DNA from: Deltaproteobacteria bacterium
GTDB lineage: Bacteria > Acidobacteriota > Thermoanaerobaculia > Multivoradales > JAHZIX01
Assembly: GCA_022601195.1 (NCBI GenBank)
Contig: JAHZIX010000017.1
Coordinates: forward strand, 124,001 to 188,000
Reading direction: 5' to 3'
DNA length: 64,000 nt
Shown: positions 46,178-54,556 of the stretch, piece by piece
Numbering within the stretch: position 1 is the stretch's first letter
Layout: every line of letters starts with the position of its first letter
Notes under the pieces: generated by a model
What the model saw: the letters and a program-made list of their open reading frames with translations, nothing else
Database searches by the model: none
Told to the model about the DNA's origin: nothing
Program-made: the position numbers and the translations under genes

Positions 46178-46483
46178 GTGGCGATCAAGGGTGGGATGAC
46201 CAAGGCAGAGTTGGTTGATGAGGTTGCGAAAACGACTCAGTTGACCAAGAAACATGCTGAGATCATCGTCAATACGGTTTTTGACAGCATCGTCCACTCC
46301 CTTCGGGAGGGTGAGAAAATCGAATTGCGAGGTTTTGGGAGTTTCCGTATACGGAACCGAGGGGCTCGCATAGGTAGGAACCCCAAGACAGGAGATAAGG
46401 TCAGAGTTCCTCCTAAGAGGATTCCTTATTTCAAGCCTGGCAAAGAGCTCAGAGAGCTTCTGAATACCCCTCCCAAGGGTTGA
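46178..46483 (+). CDS. HU/IHF family DNA-binding protein
   Basis: 101 residues from GTG 46178 (AAGGGAG Shine-Dalgarno); ATG 46196 would give 95. MTKAELVDEVAKTTQLTKKHAEIIVNTVFDSI, IELRGFGSFRIRNRGARIGRNPKTGDKV and FKPGKELRELL are typical of the DNABII family. The RGARIGRNPKTG arm resembles IHF more than the HU at 1282. It follows rpsA, the same order as rpsA-ihfB in proteobacteria. Confidence 0.93.
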   Translation: MAIKGGMTKAELVDEVAKTTQLTKKHAEIIVNTVFDSIVHSLREGEKIELRGFGSFRIRNRGARIGRNPKTGDKVRVPPKRIPYFKPGKELRELLNTPPKG

Positions 46484-46703
46484 GGAGCTAGCCCAAGTCT
46501 GTTGGGCTTGTGCGGTATGCCAGAGCGAAGTTCCCGTCCACGGCGAAGGGGACGGTATCTGTTCTCTTCCGTCGGGACACCGTCGGTGGGGCTCGGGAAC
46601 GCCGACCTTCTGTCTTCGGGGCGGTTTCGATGCGTCTTTTCTGTCCCCGGACAGAAGTCACCATAGACCCCTTGAGGTTAAGCCGGGGACAGGAGACAAG
46701 GCA

Positions 46704-47138
46704 GTGGCAAAACCTCCCAATGGGAACTCTCCAGGGACCTCCGAAAAGACTGATCTTGGAGATCCTCAGCCGATCATGGCTCAACCATGGTTGCCCGCAG
46801 TTTTGGCGCTGCTGGTTCCGGGAGCGGGTCACTTGATGTTGAAGCGATGGCCTCGCGGGCTCCTCTTCAGCACCCTGGTGTTTTCGTTCATCTTTTTGGG
46901 CGTCGAGCTCGATGGCAACTTACAGACGGGTTTTCGAGGCCCCTTGGAGTCTTTGGCGACCCTGGCTTCCATGGGAATCGGCGTCGCTTACGGGATCTTG
47001 CGATTCTTGCTCGCCTACCAGGGAGACCTCAGCGCGGCTGGTTTCGAGTACGGCGGCACCTTCCTGATTACTGCTGGCCTGATGAATCTTCTGGTGACCC
47101 TCGACGCCTGGGACATCGCCCACGGGCGGAAGGAATAG
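46704..47138 (+). CDS. Small membrane protein, DUF6677-like
   Basis: 144 residues from GTG 46704 with GGAG upstream (an ATG at 46776 is possible). Hydrophilic first 25 residues, then WLPAVLALLVPGAGHLMLKRWPRGLLFSTLVFSFIFLG, whose PGAGHxxLxRWxRG turn is a TM2-like pattern, and two more helices (about 85-103 and 115-132). It fits a family common in Acidobacteria. Function unknown. Followed 8 bp later by another small membrane protein. Confidence 0.7.
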   Translation: MAKPPNGNSPGTSEKTDLGDPQPIMAQPWLPAVLALLVPGAGHLMLKRWPRGLLFSTLVFSFIFLGVELDGNLQTGFRGPLESLATLASMGIGVAYGILRFLLAYQGDLSAAGFEYGGTFLITAGLMNLLVTLDAWDIAHGRKE

Positions 47139-47145
47139 ATCTCCT

Positions 47146-47343
47146 ATGCCAGTGAGTCACTTCTTGCTCTTGGTGCTCTACGCCTTCGGGGTCAGCGTAT
47201 TTTTCGCTGTCCTCTGGCGGCGGGAACGAAAAGCCCAGATCAAGCTCTTCCTTCAGCTTTTTTGCGGCATGGTCGGAGGTAGCTTACTTCTGGCCGCTTT
47301 GATGTATCCCTTCCCTTCTGGACCGCCGAGTCCCATTCCCTGA
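47146..47343 (+). CDS. Small two-helix membrane protein, unknown
   Basis: 65 residues. Helix 1 SHFLLLVLYAFGVSVFFAVLW, a basic loop RRERKAQIK, helix 2 LFLQLFCGMVGGSLLLAALMY, and a Pro-rich end. Shine-Dalgarno GGAAGGA lies in the end of the previous gene. It sits directly before lpxB and is probably in the same operon. I do not recognise a family. Confidence 0.65.
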   Translation: MPVSHFLLLVLYAFGVSVFFAVLWRRERKAQIKLFLQLFCGMVGGSLLLAALMYPFPSGPPSPIP

Positions 47344-47363
47344 GAGCCGTAGAAAAGGAACGC

Positions 47364-48506
47364 ATGAGCGGAACTTCATTGCTCCTGGTTGCCGGGGAAG
47401 CCTCCGGGGACCTCCACGGTGCTCGCCTTCTTTCAGAATTGAAGAACCTCGTTCCGTCGGTGGAGGCCTTTGGTCTCGGTGGTGGAGAGCTGCGACGGGC
47501 AGGCCTGGAAGCCGTTTCCGAGGAGAACATAGCGGTGGTGGGCATCACCGAAGTTCTGAAGATTCTCAAAAAGGCCAAGGCGGTCTTTCGACAAGTGCTT
47601 GAAGAGGTTGACCGACGGCGCCCTCGAGCGGCGGTCCTGGTCGACTTTCCTGAATTCAACCTGCGCCTGGCAAAGGAGCTCAAGGCGCGGGGAATTCCAG
47701 TGATCTACTACATCAGCCCGCAGGTTTGGGCCTGGCGTCGTCGCCGAGTCAAACAGATCGCCCAAAGAGTCGATCTAATGTTGGTCCTCTTTCCCTTCGA
47801 GGCGGCCTTCTACCAAGGCCATGATGTGGCGGTCTGCCACGTGGGCCATCCCCTCATCGACGAAGTCCCGGAGCTCAATCACACTTGGAATGGGGGAAAG
47901 CCCCCTGAGGAGGCCTTCCGGATCGCTCTGTTGCCGGGATCTCGATCCAGTGAGCTCGAGAAGTTGCTCCCCCGGATGCTCGAGACCATTCGCCACCTGA
48001 AGAAGTCTCTACCGGTTCAGCCGGTTTTGATTCGTGCCGCCACGATCTCCCCGGAAGAGCTTCAACCGTACCTGGATGCTCTCGAAGAAACTCCGGAAGT
48101 GATTTCCGAGGACCGCTTCTCGGCCATCGCCGGGTGCCACCTCGCTCTCTGCGCTTCGGGTACAGCGACCCTTGAAACAGGCCTTTTGGGAACCCCGTTG
48201 ATCGTCGTCTACCGCTTGGCTCCGTGGACCTATGTGCTGGCAAAGCTATTGGTCAAGGTGCCTTTCTTCAGCCTGGTAAATCTGGTGCTGGAGAAGAAGG
48301 TCGTTCCGGAGCTGGTACAGGGAGAAGCGGAGCCACAACGGGTGGCGGAGAGAGCCAAAGCTCTTCTCTTGGCTCCTCGAGAGATCGAGCAGATGCGCCG
48401 CGAACTGGGCCATCTGCGTTGCAAGCTTGGGGACCGAGGCGCCAGCCGTCGAGCTGCCGCTGCCGTAGCGCCCTGGCTTACGGGTGGGGAGAAGGCCTTG
48501 CCATGA
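47364..48506 (+). CDS. lpxB: Lipid-A-disaccharide synthase
   Basis: 380 residues. Joins UDP-2,3-diacylglucosamine and lipid X to form the lipid A disaccharide at the inner membrane. Motifs: LLVAGEASGDLHGARLL, VVGITEVLKIL, AVLVDFPEFNLRLAKELKARGIPVIYYISPQVWAWRRRR, CHVGHPLIDEVPE, ALLPGSRSSELEKLLPRML, and CASGTATLETGLLGTPLIVVYR. Its stop overlaps the msbA start (ATGA). It shows the organism makes lipid A. Confidence 0.96.
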   Translation: MSGTSLLLVAGEASGDLHGARLLSELKNLVPSVEAFGLGGGELRRAGLEAVSEENIAVVGITEVLKILKKAKAVFRQVLEEVDRRRPRAAVLVDFPEFNLRLAKELKARGIPVIYYISPQVWAWRRRRVKQIAQRVDLMLVLFPFEAAFYQGHDVAVCHVGHPLIDEVPELNHTWNGGKPPEEAFRIALLPGSRSSELEKLLPRMLETIRHLKKSLPVQPVLIRAATISPEELQPYLDALEETPEVISEDRFSAIAGCHLALCASGTATLETGLLGTPLIVVYRLAPWTYVLAKLLVKVPFFSLVNLVLEKKVVPELVQGEAEPQRVAERAKALLLAPREIEQMRRELGHLRCKLGDRGASRRAAAAVAPWLTGGEKALP

Positions 48507-50395
48507 AGTTGGCTCGCTTTTTCGGTAGCTATCTCAAACACTACCGCCTTTGGTTGGTGATCGCGGTAGCAGCGGTTCTTACCTTTGCAGCTACGACGGC
48601 GATGATGATCTCGCTGATCGAGCCTATCTTTTCCGAAGTTCTGTTGGCCGGAGACGAGGACATGGGTGTCCTGGGTTCCTTTGCCGGCGGGACAAAGGGA
48701 GCGGGGGACCCTGCGGATGGGGTCCCCGAAGAGGGGGAAGGTCACCCCTGGTGGGAACGCTTCGACCTTCAGGAGCGCCTGGATGGCCTCTACGAGACAC
48801 TGAAATCAGCAGCCGGAATAGATTCCGGGAACATTATCTATTTCGCTCCGCTTCTATTCGTTTTGGTCTACGGCATTCGTAGCCTCGGAGCCTTCGTCAG
48901 CGGCTATTCCTTTCAGCGTATCGGCCTTGGAGTGACCACCGATATCCGTGGCGATCTCTACCGCCGTTTGCTGGATCAGTCGAGTCGTTTCCACGCCGCC
49001 CATCCTTCCGGTGAATTGGTGAGCAGGGTGATCAACGATGTCACCATGATGCAGATGGCGGTGTCTACGAGGTTGTTGGACATGTTGCAGCAGTCGGTGA
49101 CCCTGCTCGCCATGTTGGCCATGCTGCTGTCGATCCACTTCAAACTGGCTCTACTGTGCCTCGTCGTGACGCCGGTATTCTTGATTCCCGTCGTTCGCTT
49201 CGGTAAAGGGATTCGAGGCACGAGTCATCGCTCTCAGGAGAGGATGGCGGACCTGGCTCATCTCCTGACCGAGGGAATCCGTGGGCACCGAGTGGTCAAG
49301 GCCTTTGGCATGGAGGACTTCGAGGATCGTCGTTTTCGCCAAGCGACGGACCGCCACTTGAGGGTCAATCTACGAGCCCAGATTCTCGCCAATATGTCCA
49401 GTCCGGTGATCGAAACGTTGGCTGCCCTGGGAGGGGCAGCGCTCATGGTCTACGCCGGCAAGAGCATCCGGGCCAACGAGTTGACCGTCAGCGTGCTCGT
49501 GCAATTCCTGACCACTCTGCTACTGATGTACGACCCGATTCGCAAGATCAATAAAGCGAATCTGATTCTCCAAGAGTCCCTGGCGGCGGGCCATCGGGTG
49601 GCGGATTTGATCGCCGTACCCGACGAGATCGTCGATCGGGCTGACGGTCCCTGTCTGGAGACCCTGGAAGAGGCCATCGAATTCAAATCCGTGACCTTCT
49701 CCTACGACGAGAAGGTGGTCCTGGAGGATGTCAGCCTGCGGCTAGAGAGCGGTGAGATGGTGGCGCTGGTGGGCCCATCCGGCGCTGGCAAGTCCACCTT
49801 GGTCAACCTGCTGCCGCGCTTTTTCGATGCCAATGCCGGGCAGGTCCTCATCGATGGCGTGAGCATTCGAGAGATCCCCATCAAGAACCTTCGGTCGTTG
49901 ATCGGTATCGTGACTCAGGAGACGGTGTTGTTCGACGATACGATCCGCAACAATATCGCCTATGGGCGATCCGATCTGTCCCTGGACCGGGTAAGAGAAG
50001 CCGCTAAGGCCGCCTATGCGGACGACTTTATTATGGCTTCCTCGGAGGGCTACGATACCTTCATTGGCGAGGGTGGCTTGAAGCTGTCGGGAGGCCAGCG
50101 CCAGCGGCTGGCGATCGCTCGAGCTCTCCTCAAGAATGCACCCATTCTGATTCTCGACGAAGCGACCTCTCCTCTGGATTCCGAGTCGGAAGCTCTGGTG
50201 CAAAAAGCTCTTAGCAATCTCACCGAAGGGAGGACGACCTTGGTGATTGCTCACCGTCTTTCCACGGTCACCAATGCGGATCGCATCGTCGTTATGTCGG
50301 CAGGGCAAATCGAGGAGCAGGGCACCCACGAGGAATTGGTGGAACGAAATGGCACCTATAAGAGGCTTTATGATTTGCAATTCCGCGTTGACTAG
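48503..50395 (+). CDS. msbA: Lipid A/LPS exporter MsbA-type ABC transporter
   Basis: 630 residues from ATG 48503; the longer open frame lies inside lpxB. Half-transporter with six membrane helices (the first KLARFFGSYLKHYRLWLVIAVAAVL) and a large periplasmic insertion between helices 1 and 2 (about 55-110, Gly/Glu-rich). The nucleotide-binding domain has Walker A LVGPSGAGKSTLVNLL, Q-loop TQETVLFDDTIRNNIAYG, signature LSGGQRQRLAIARALL, Walker B ILILDEATSPLDSESE and the H-loop VIAHRLSTV. Flips lipid A across the inner membrane; coupled to lpxB. Confidence 0.93.
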   Translation: MKLARFFGSYLKHYRLWLVIAVAAVLTFAATTAMMISLIEPIFSEVLLAGDEDMGVLGSFAGGTKGAGDPADGVPEEGEGHPWWERFDLQERLDGLYETLKSAAGIDSGNIIYFAPLLFVLVYGIRSLGAFVSGYSFQRIGLGVTTDIRGDLYRRLLDQSSRFHAAHPSGELVSRVINDVTMMQMAVSTRLLDMLQQSVTLLAMLAMLLSIHFKLALLCLVVTPVFLIPVVRFGKGIRGTSHRSQERMADLAHLLTEGIRGHRVVKAFGMEDFEDRRFRQATDRHLRVNLRAQILANMSSPVIETLAALGGAALMVYAGKSIRANELTVSVLVQFLTTLLLMYDPIRKINKANLILQESLAAGHRVADLIAVPDEIVDRADGPCLETLEEAIEFKSVTFSYDEKVVLEDVSLRLESGEMVALVGPSGAGKSTLVNLLPRFFDANAGQVLIDGVSIREIPIKNLRSLIGIVTQETVLFDDTIRNNIAYGRSDLSLDRVREAAKAAYADDFIMASSEGYDTFIGEGGLKLSGGQRQRLAIARALLKNAPILILDEATSPLDSESEALVQKALSNLTEGRTTLVIAHRLSTVTNADRIVVMSAGQIEEQGTHEELVERNGTYKRLYDLQFRVD

Positions 50396-50414
50396 AGCTG
50401 GCGTCACCCGGCCA

Positions 50415-50430
50415 ATGGAGGTGCCTCCAT
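50415..50430 (+). promoter_or_regulatory. Palindrome over the yicC ribosome-binding site
   Basis: ATGGAG-GTGC-CTCCAT covers the GGAGG Shine-Dalgarno and the first two bases of the start codon (ATG at 50429). It could mask translation initiation or be an operator. Confidence 0.4.
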
Positions 50431-51307
50431 GCGGAGCATGACGGGTTTTGGCCAGGCTTCTGAGGAGAACCAAACCTATCTCGTTTCGGTGTCGGCCCGC
50501 GGGGTCAACCATCGCTACCTAGATCTGAAAATTCGCTTGGAAACGGCCTATGTGGCGAGTGAGGCCGCCGTGAGGGATCTCTTTGCCCAGGAGTTACGGC
50601 GCGGGAGAGTGGATGTTCGAGTCGACATTCAACGGCTCGGGCCCCGGCCCGTGAAGGTGGAGGTACACCGAGAGTTATTAGAGACCCTCCACAAGGCGGT
50701 TCGCCAGCTGGGGGACGAGGGATTGCTCACCGGAGGTCTCCAAGCAGGAGATTTGCTGAGGCTTCCGGATGCTCTTCGTATCGAGGCGGTAGGGGAGGCC
50801 TGGGGCGAATCGGACCAGGACCTCCTCATGGGGGTCGCTTCCCGGGCCTTGAGTCAGTTGGTCACGGCGCGGGACCAAGAAGGTCAGGTCATCGCTGGTG
50901 TTCTCCAACATCGCCTTGATCTATTAGAGGAGCAGGTCGAGGTCCTGAAGCGGGAGAGAGAACCGGCGGTCTCGGAGATCCGAGACAATTTGAGCCGTCG
51001 CCTCGCTGAGCTCATTGAGGGAACTCAGCTGGAACCGGCTCGGTTCGAGCAAGAAGTGGCTCTCCTCATCGAACGGACCGATGTCCAAGAAGAGCTGGAT
51101 CGTCTCGCCGCTCACCTACAACATTTCCGTTCCCTCATGAGCGGTGGGGAGAGCTTGGGTAAGCGCTTGGATTTCCTCACTCAGGAGATCCTCCGGGAGC
51201 TCAACACCGTTGGCTCGAAATGTCGCAGTACGGCGATGACCCGGGCGGTGCTGGAAGCCAAGGCTCTGTGTGACCAGCTACGGGAACAAGTTCAGAACGT
51301 GGAGTGA
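50429..51307 (+). CDS. YicC/YloC family endoribonuclease
   Basis: 292 residues. MRSMTGFGQASEENQTYLVSVSARGVNHRYLDLKIRLE and the C-terminal DVQEELDRLAAHLQHFRSLMSGGESLGKRLDFLTQEILRELNTVGSKC are the family signatures. YicC/YloC proteins are endoribonucleases linked to sRNA turnover. First gene of the conserved yicC-gmk-rpoZ-coaBC order; its stop overlaps the gmk start. Confidence 0.94.
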   Translation: MRSMTGFGQASEENQTYLVSVSARGVNHRYLDLKIRLETAYVASEAAVRDLFAQELRRGRVDVRVDIQRLGPRPVKVEVHRELLETLHKAVRQLGDEGLLTGGLQAGDLLRLPDALRIEAVGEAWGESDQDLLMGVASRALSQLVTARDQEGQVIAGVLQHRLDLLEEQVEVLKREREPAVSEIRDNLSRRLAELIEGTQLEPARFEQEVALLIERTDVQEELDRLAAHLQHFRSLMSGGESLGKRLDFLTQEILRELNTVGSKCRSTAMTRAVLEAKALCDQLREQVQNVE

Positions 51308-51963
51308 ATGAATCGATGGCAGTGGGCAGACTATTTATTGTTTCGGCTCCTTCCGGGGCTGGCAAGTCGACAGTCATTCGGCATCTCCTCGAACAGGATT
51401 TGGTGCCGGCGGGTAGCCTCGAGCTTTCGGTGAGCCACACGACTCGGCTTCCTCGCAAGGGAGAGCAGAACGGTCGTGAGTATCACTTTGTCGATCGGGC
51501 CGATTTCCAGGAGATGGTTCGAGACGATCAGTTCTTGGAATGGGCCGAGGTTTTCGGCAATCTCTACGGGACCTCGAGGCGAGCGGTGGAGCCGCGCCTC
51601 CGGGAGGGGATCGATGTGCTGCTCGAAATCGATGTGGAAGGGGCTCGCCAGGTGCTGGAGCGGTTTCCCGAGGCTTGCGGTGTTTTCCTATTGCCGCCCT
51701 CCTACCAAGAATTGGAGAGAAGACTTCGTCATAGAGCCCTGGATTCACCGCAAGTCATTGACCGCCGACTCGCTGTATCTTCCTGGGAAATCAGACGTTA
51801 CGAGAGCTATGACTATGTTATAGTGAATCGCGATGCGGCCTACGCAGCGCAGGCTTTGGCGGCGGCCATTCTTGAAAAGCGACATCGACTGAGCAGTCAG
51901 CGAGACGAGGTATTAGAGATTCTTCGTGGCTTTCCCGCGGAGGAATGCCAAAGCCCTCAGTAG
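51304..51963 (+). CDS. gmk: Guanylate kinase
   Basis: 219 residues from GTG 51304 (ATG 51316 also possible). Makes GDP from GMP. P-loop LFIVSAPSGAGKSTVIRHLL, SVSHTTRLPRKGEQNGREYHFVDRADF with the GMP-binding Arg/Tyr residues, EVFGNLYGTSR and LLEIDVEGARQV. Translationally coupled to yicC. Confidence 0.97.
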   Translation: MNESMAVGRLFIVSAPSGAGKSTVIRHLLEQDLVPAGSLELSVSHTTRLPRKGEQNGREYHFVDRADFQEMVRDDQFLEWAEVFGNLYGTSRRAVEPRLREGIDVLLEIDVEGARQVLERFPEACGVFLLPPSYQELERRLRHRALDSPQVIDRRLAVSSWEIRRYESYDYVIVNRDAAYAAQALAAAILEKRHRLSSQRDEVLEILRGFPAEECQSPQ

Positions 51964-52064
51964 AGCCTGTTGCCATCGAGAGGACACGCTGGTTGCCTTG
52001 ATTTGAGACGGGGTACGATGGCCCGGTGCGGTTCGCACGAAAAGATCTACCAATAGGTTTCGCC

Positions 52065-52106
52065 CGATAAGACTTGACCGATAAGACTTGACAGATAAGA
52101 TCTGCC
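52065..52106 (+). repeat. 14-bp tandem repeat that forms the rpoZ promoter
   Basis: Two perfect copies of CGATAAGACTTGAC (52065-52078, 52079-52092) and a divergent third (52093-52106). Together they supply -35 TTGACC (52074-52079), a 16-nt spacer and -10 TAAGAT (52096-52101). Confidence 0.6.
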
Positions 52107-52146
52107 CGGTTGTGGATACGCCTTGAAACTGGAGGAAAGACCCCGA

Positions 52147-52389
52147 ATGGATCGACTACCCGAAAGACTCGATAGTAAATTTCGCTATGTGCTTGTTTCT
52201 GCGGCTCGGGCCGAGCAACTGATGCACGGTGCTCCGCCTAAGATAGCTCCCGGAAAAGACAAATCCACTCAAGTGGCTCTTCGTGAGGTCAAGCAGGACC
52301 TAGTGGCCTGGGAGATGGGACCAGCTCCGGCGCCGGAGCCCAAGCCGGCTCCGGTAGTGGAACCGGTGGCCGAAGAAGACGCAAACTAG
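52147..52389 (+). CDS. rpoZ: RNA polymerase omega subunit
   Basis: 80 residues from ATG 52147, which has GGAGG 11 nt upstream; a TTG at 52123 precedes this Shine-Dalgarno and is unlikely. MDRLPERLDSKFRYVLVSAARAEQLMHGAPPKI and the later ALREVKQDLVAWE match omega; the conserved motif of this subunit is the ARAEQL helix that latches the beta' C-terminus. A short Pro/Ala/Glu tail ends the protein. Position between gmk and coaBC supports the call. Confidence 0.92.
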   Translation: MDRLPERLDSKFRYVLVSAARAEQLMHGAPPKIAPGKDKSTQVALREVKQDLVAWEMGPAPAPEPKPAPVVEPVAEEDAN

Positions 52390-52510
52390 CTTCGACTCAG
52401 GGGGACCTAGTCTTCCATCTACTGCGATGAGACAGATGCAGTGAGACAGAGTTGCAAGATCCCAGACATCTGGTGATTCGGTTTCTAGAGTCGGACAGAC
52501 CCTGGCTTCG

Positions 52511-52540
52511 AAGGCCGTGAGCTTGAGTGCCCACGGCCTT
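52511..52540 (+). terminator. Hairpin between rpoZ and coaBC
   Basis: Perfect 9-bp arms AAGGCCGTG and CACGGCCTT around a 12-nt loop. It is followed by TGGTGTATTG, not a clean U-run, so it is a weak terminator or attenuator. Confidence 0.4.
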
Positions 52541-52601
52541 TGGTGTATTGATTGCCCCTGGAAACTGGTTGCAAAGAAGAAGGACGAAAGGAAGATCTAA
52601 G

Positions 52602-53825
52602 ATGAGCGGCCGTAGGATCCTCCTCGGAGTCAGTGGCGGGATTGCTGCCTATAAGGCTCCGGAACTGGTGCGGCGCCTGCAAGATGGCGGGCATGAGGTT
52701 CGGTGCGCTCTCAGTCGCAGTGCCGAGTCCTTTGTTTCTCCTCTTGCTCTAGAGGTTTTGACGGGGCATCGGGTCTATCGGCAGGAGTACCTTGCGCCTG
52801 GGGTGGATGGAGAAGAGCTTCATATCACCGCGGCTGCCTGGGCGGAGGTCCTGTGCTTTGCTCCGGCGACGGCTCATTTGATGGCCCGGCTGGCGTTGGG
52901 TTTGGCGGACGACTTCCTGACTACCGCAGCCCTGGCTTTCTCGGGGGATACCCTCATCGCCCCAGCCATGCATCATCAGATGTGGTCCCACCCATCGGTG
53001 CAGCATCATCTCGAGACCTTGATAACTCGGGGAACTCGGGTGGTTGGTCCGGAAACTGGCCCTCTGGCTTCCGGCGAGGTCGGAATGGGGCGGTTGGCAA
53101 CTCCTCGAGCCATTCTGGAAGCCTTGTCAGATCTCGAGGCGGCGGTTCCCCTCCAAGGGCGAACGGTGCTGATTAGCGCGGGCCCCACCCGAGAGCCGGT
53201 CGATCCCGTGCGCTACCTGGGAAACCGCTCCAGTGGCAAGATGGGCTTTGCCTTAGCTGCAGAGGCGGCCAAGCGGGGAGCTCGGACGATTCTCGTGGCG
53301 GGCCCCGTTCACCTGCCAACCCCTGCTGGCACCGAGCGGACCGATGTCACTACCGCGATGGAAATGGAGAGAGAAATCCATCGCCATGCCGCCACTGCCG
53401 ATTTGATCATCATGACGGCGGCCGTCGCGGATTTTCGAGTGCGACAACCGCAAGGCGAGAAGATCAAGAAGGGAAGTGGAGTCCCCGTCTTGGATCTCGT
53501 TCCCAATCCGGACATTCTGCGCGGCTTGGAAGCAGTCGCTCCCCAGGCGCTGCGGATCGGTTTTGCAGCCGAAACCAACGATCTCGAGGCCCATGCTCTC
53601 GAGAAATTGGAGAGCAAGGGCGCTCACGGCATCGTCGCCAACGACGTCAGTCGCCAGGACATCGGATTTCGCAGCGACGACAACGAAGTGATCCTCTACC
53701 TGCGGGACCAAACCCCAACAAAGATCTCTCGACGGCCTAAGGCAGAGATCGCCGCTCTGTTGCTGGATTCCTTTACCGAGAGCCTGCTCCAGATGCCTTT
53801 GGTATCCGCCGATCCTTCCTCGTAG
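52602..53825 (+). CDS. coaBC: Bifunctional phosphopantothenoylcysteine decarboxylase/phosphopantothenate-cysteine ligase
   Basis: 407 residues from ATG 52602 (Shine-Dalgarno AAGGAAG; the longer frame lacks family-like sequence). CoaC part: ILLGVSGGIAAYKAPELVRRLQDGGHEV, HITAAAWAEVLCFAPATAHLMARLALGLADDFLTTAALAF (His of HITAA) and PAMHHQMW. CoaB part from about residue 185: TVLISAGPTREPVDPVRYLGNRSSGKMGFALA, MTAAVADFR and IVANDVSRQDIGFRSDDNEV. Catalyses two successive steps of coenzyme A synthesis. Confidence 0.97.
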   Translation: MSGRRILLGVSGGIAAYKAPELVRRLQDGGHEVRCALSRSAESFVSPLALEVLTGHRVYRQEYLAPGVDGEELHITAAAWAEVLCFAPATAHLMARLALGLADDFLTTAALAFSGDTLIAPAMHHQMWSHPSVQHHLETLITRGTRVVGPETGPLASGEVGMGRLATPRAILEALSDLEAAVPLQGRTVLISAGPTREPVDPVRYLGNRSSGKMGFALAAEAAKRGARTILVAGPVHLPTPAGTERTDVTTAMEMEREIHRHAATADLIIMTAAVADFRVRQPQGEKIKKGSGVPVLDLVPNPDILRGLEAVAPQALRIGFAAETNDLEAHALEKLESKGAHGIVANDVSRQDIGFRSDDNEVILYLRDQTPTKISRRPKAEIAALLLDSFTESLLQMPLVSADPSS

Positions 53826-53887
53826 AATCTCCCCATCGAGACCTGAAACGAGACTTGAACCCAGAAACGAGACGAGATCCCAGAGAC

Positions 53888-54556
53888 ATGAAACCTGATC
53901 CCGCCATCACCGAGCTCCTTTCCTATCTAGGAGATTTGGGGTACCGAGATCTCTATTTGTCACCGGATGGAGGCGCCAGTGGATCAGAGGATCCTGGCCA
54001 ACGAGAAGAGGCGCTGACTCTCGTCGCAAAGGAGGCTGCAGCTTGCCAGGGTTGCGGTCTGGCGGAGAGCCGACAGACGGTTGTTTTTGCCTCCGGAGAC
54101 CCAAAGGCACAGTTGATGCTCATCGGGGAAGGCCCGGGAGCCAACGAGGATCGAGAGGGCTTGCCCTTCGTTGGGGCTGCCGGACAGCTCCTCAATCGTA
54201 TTCTCGAAGCTATCGGCTTGGAGCGGGATAACGTTTACGTCGCCAATATCGTCAAGTGCCGGCCGCCGGGAAATCGGAATCCTCAACCGGATGAGATCGC
54301 CGCTTGCAGCTCCTTCCTGGAGCGGCAGATCGACCTGGTCCAGCCAAAGGTGTTGGTGGCTCTCGGTCGTGTCGCAGCTCATGCCTTACTGCGATCGGAC
54401 CAGTCCCTGGGGCGCCTGCGGGGAAGCTGGTACGAGGTTCAGGGCGTCCCTACGCGGGTGACCTACCATCCGGCAGCTCTGCTCCGCAATGAAGATCTCA
54501 AACGGCCAACCTGGCAAGATATGCAGGTGGTGCGGGATCGTCTGAAGGCTCCGTGA
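53888..54556 (+). CDS. Uracil-DNA glycosylase, family 4 (Fe-S)
   Basis: 222 residues from ATG 53888; TTG 53855 would add 11. Motif A is LIGEGPGANEDREGLPFVGAAGQLLNRIL; motif B is the HPAALLRNEDLKRPTW region. Four Cys typical of the [4Fe-4S] type: CxxC in AACQGCGLAESR, one in VKCRPPGNRNPQPDE and one in IAACSSFLE. Removes uracil from deaminated DNA. It is followed by the BTAD gene, whose GTG overlaps this gene's TGA. Confidence 0.94.
   Translation: MKPDPAITELLSYLGDLGYRDLYLSPDGGASGSEDPGQREEALTLVAKEAAACQGCGLAESRQTVVFASGDPKAQLMLIGEGPGANEDREGLPFVGAAGQLLNRILEAIGLERDNVYVANIVKCRPPGNRNPQPDEIAACSSFLERQIDLVQPKVLVALGRVAAHALLRSDQSLGRLRGSWYEVQGVPTRVTYHPAALLRNEDLKRPTWQDMQVVRDRLKAP

Noticed and set aside
48224..48502. 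93-residue N-terminal extension of msbA
   Set aside because: Lies wholly inside lpxB; the MsbA family N-terminus begins at 48503 with ATGA coupling.
52123..52146. TTG start for rpoZ
   Set aside because: It lies upstream of the GGAGG Shine-Dalgarno that serves ATG 52147, and the omega family begins near MDRLPERL.
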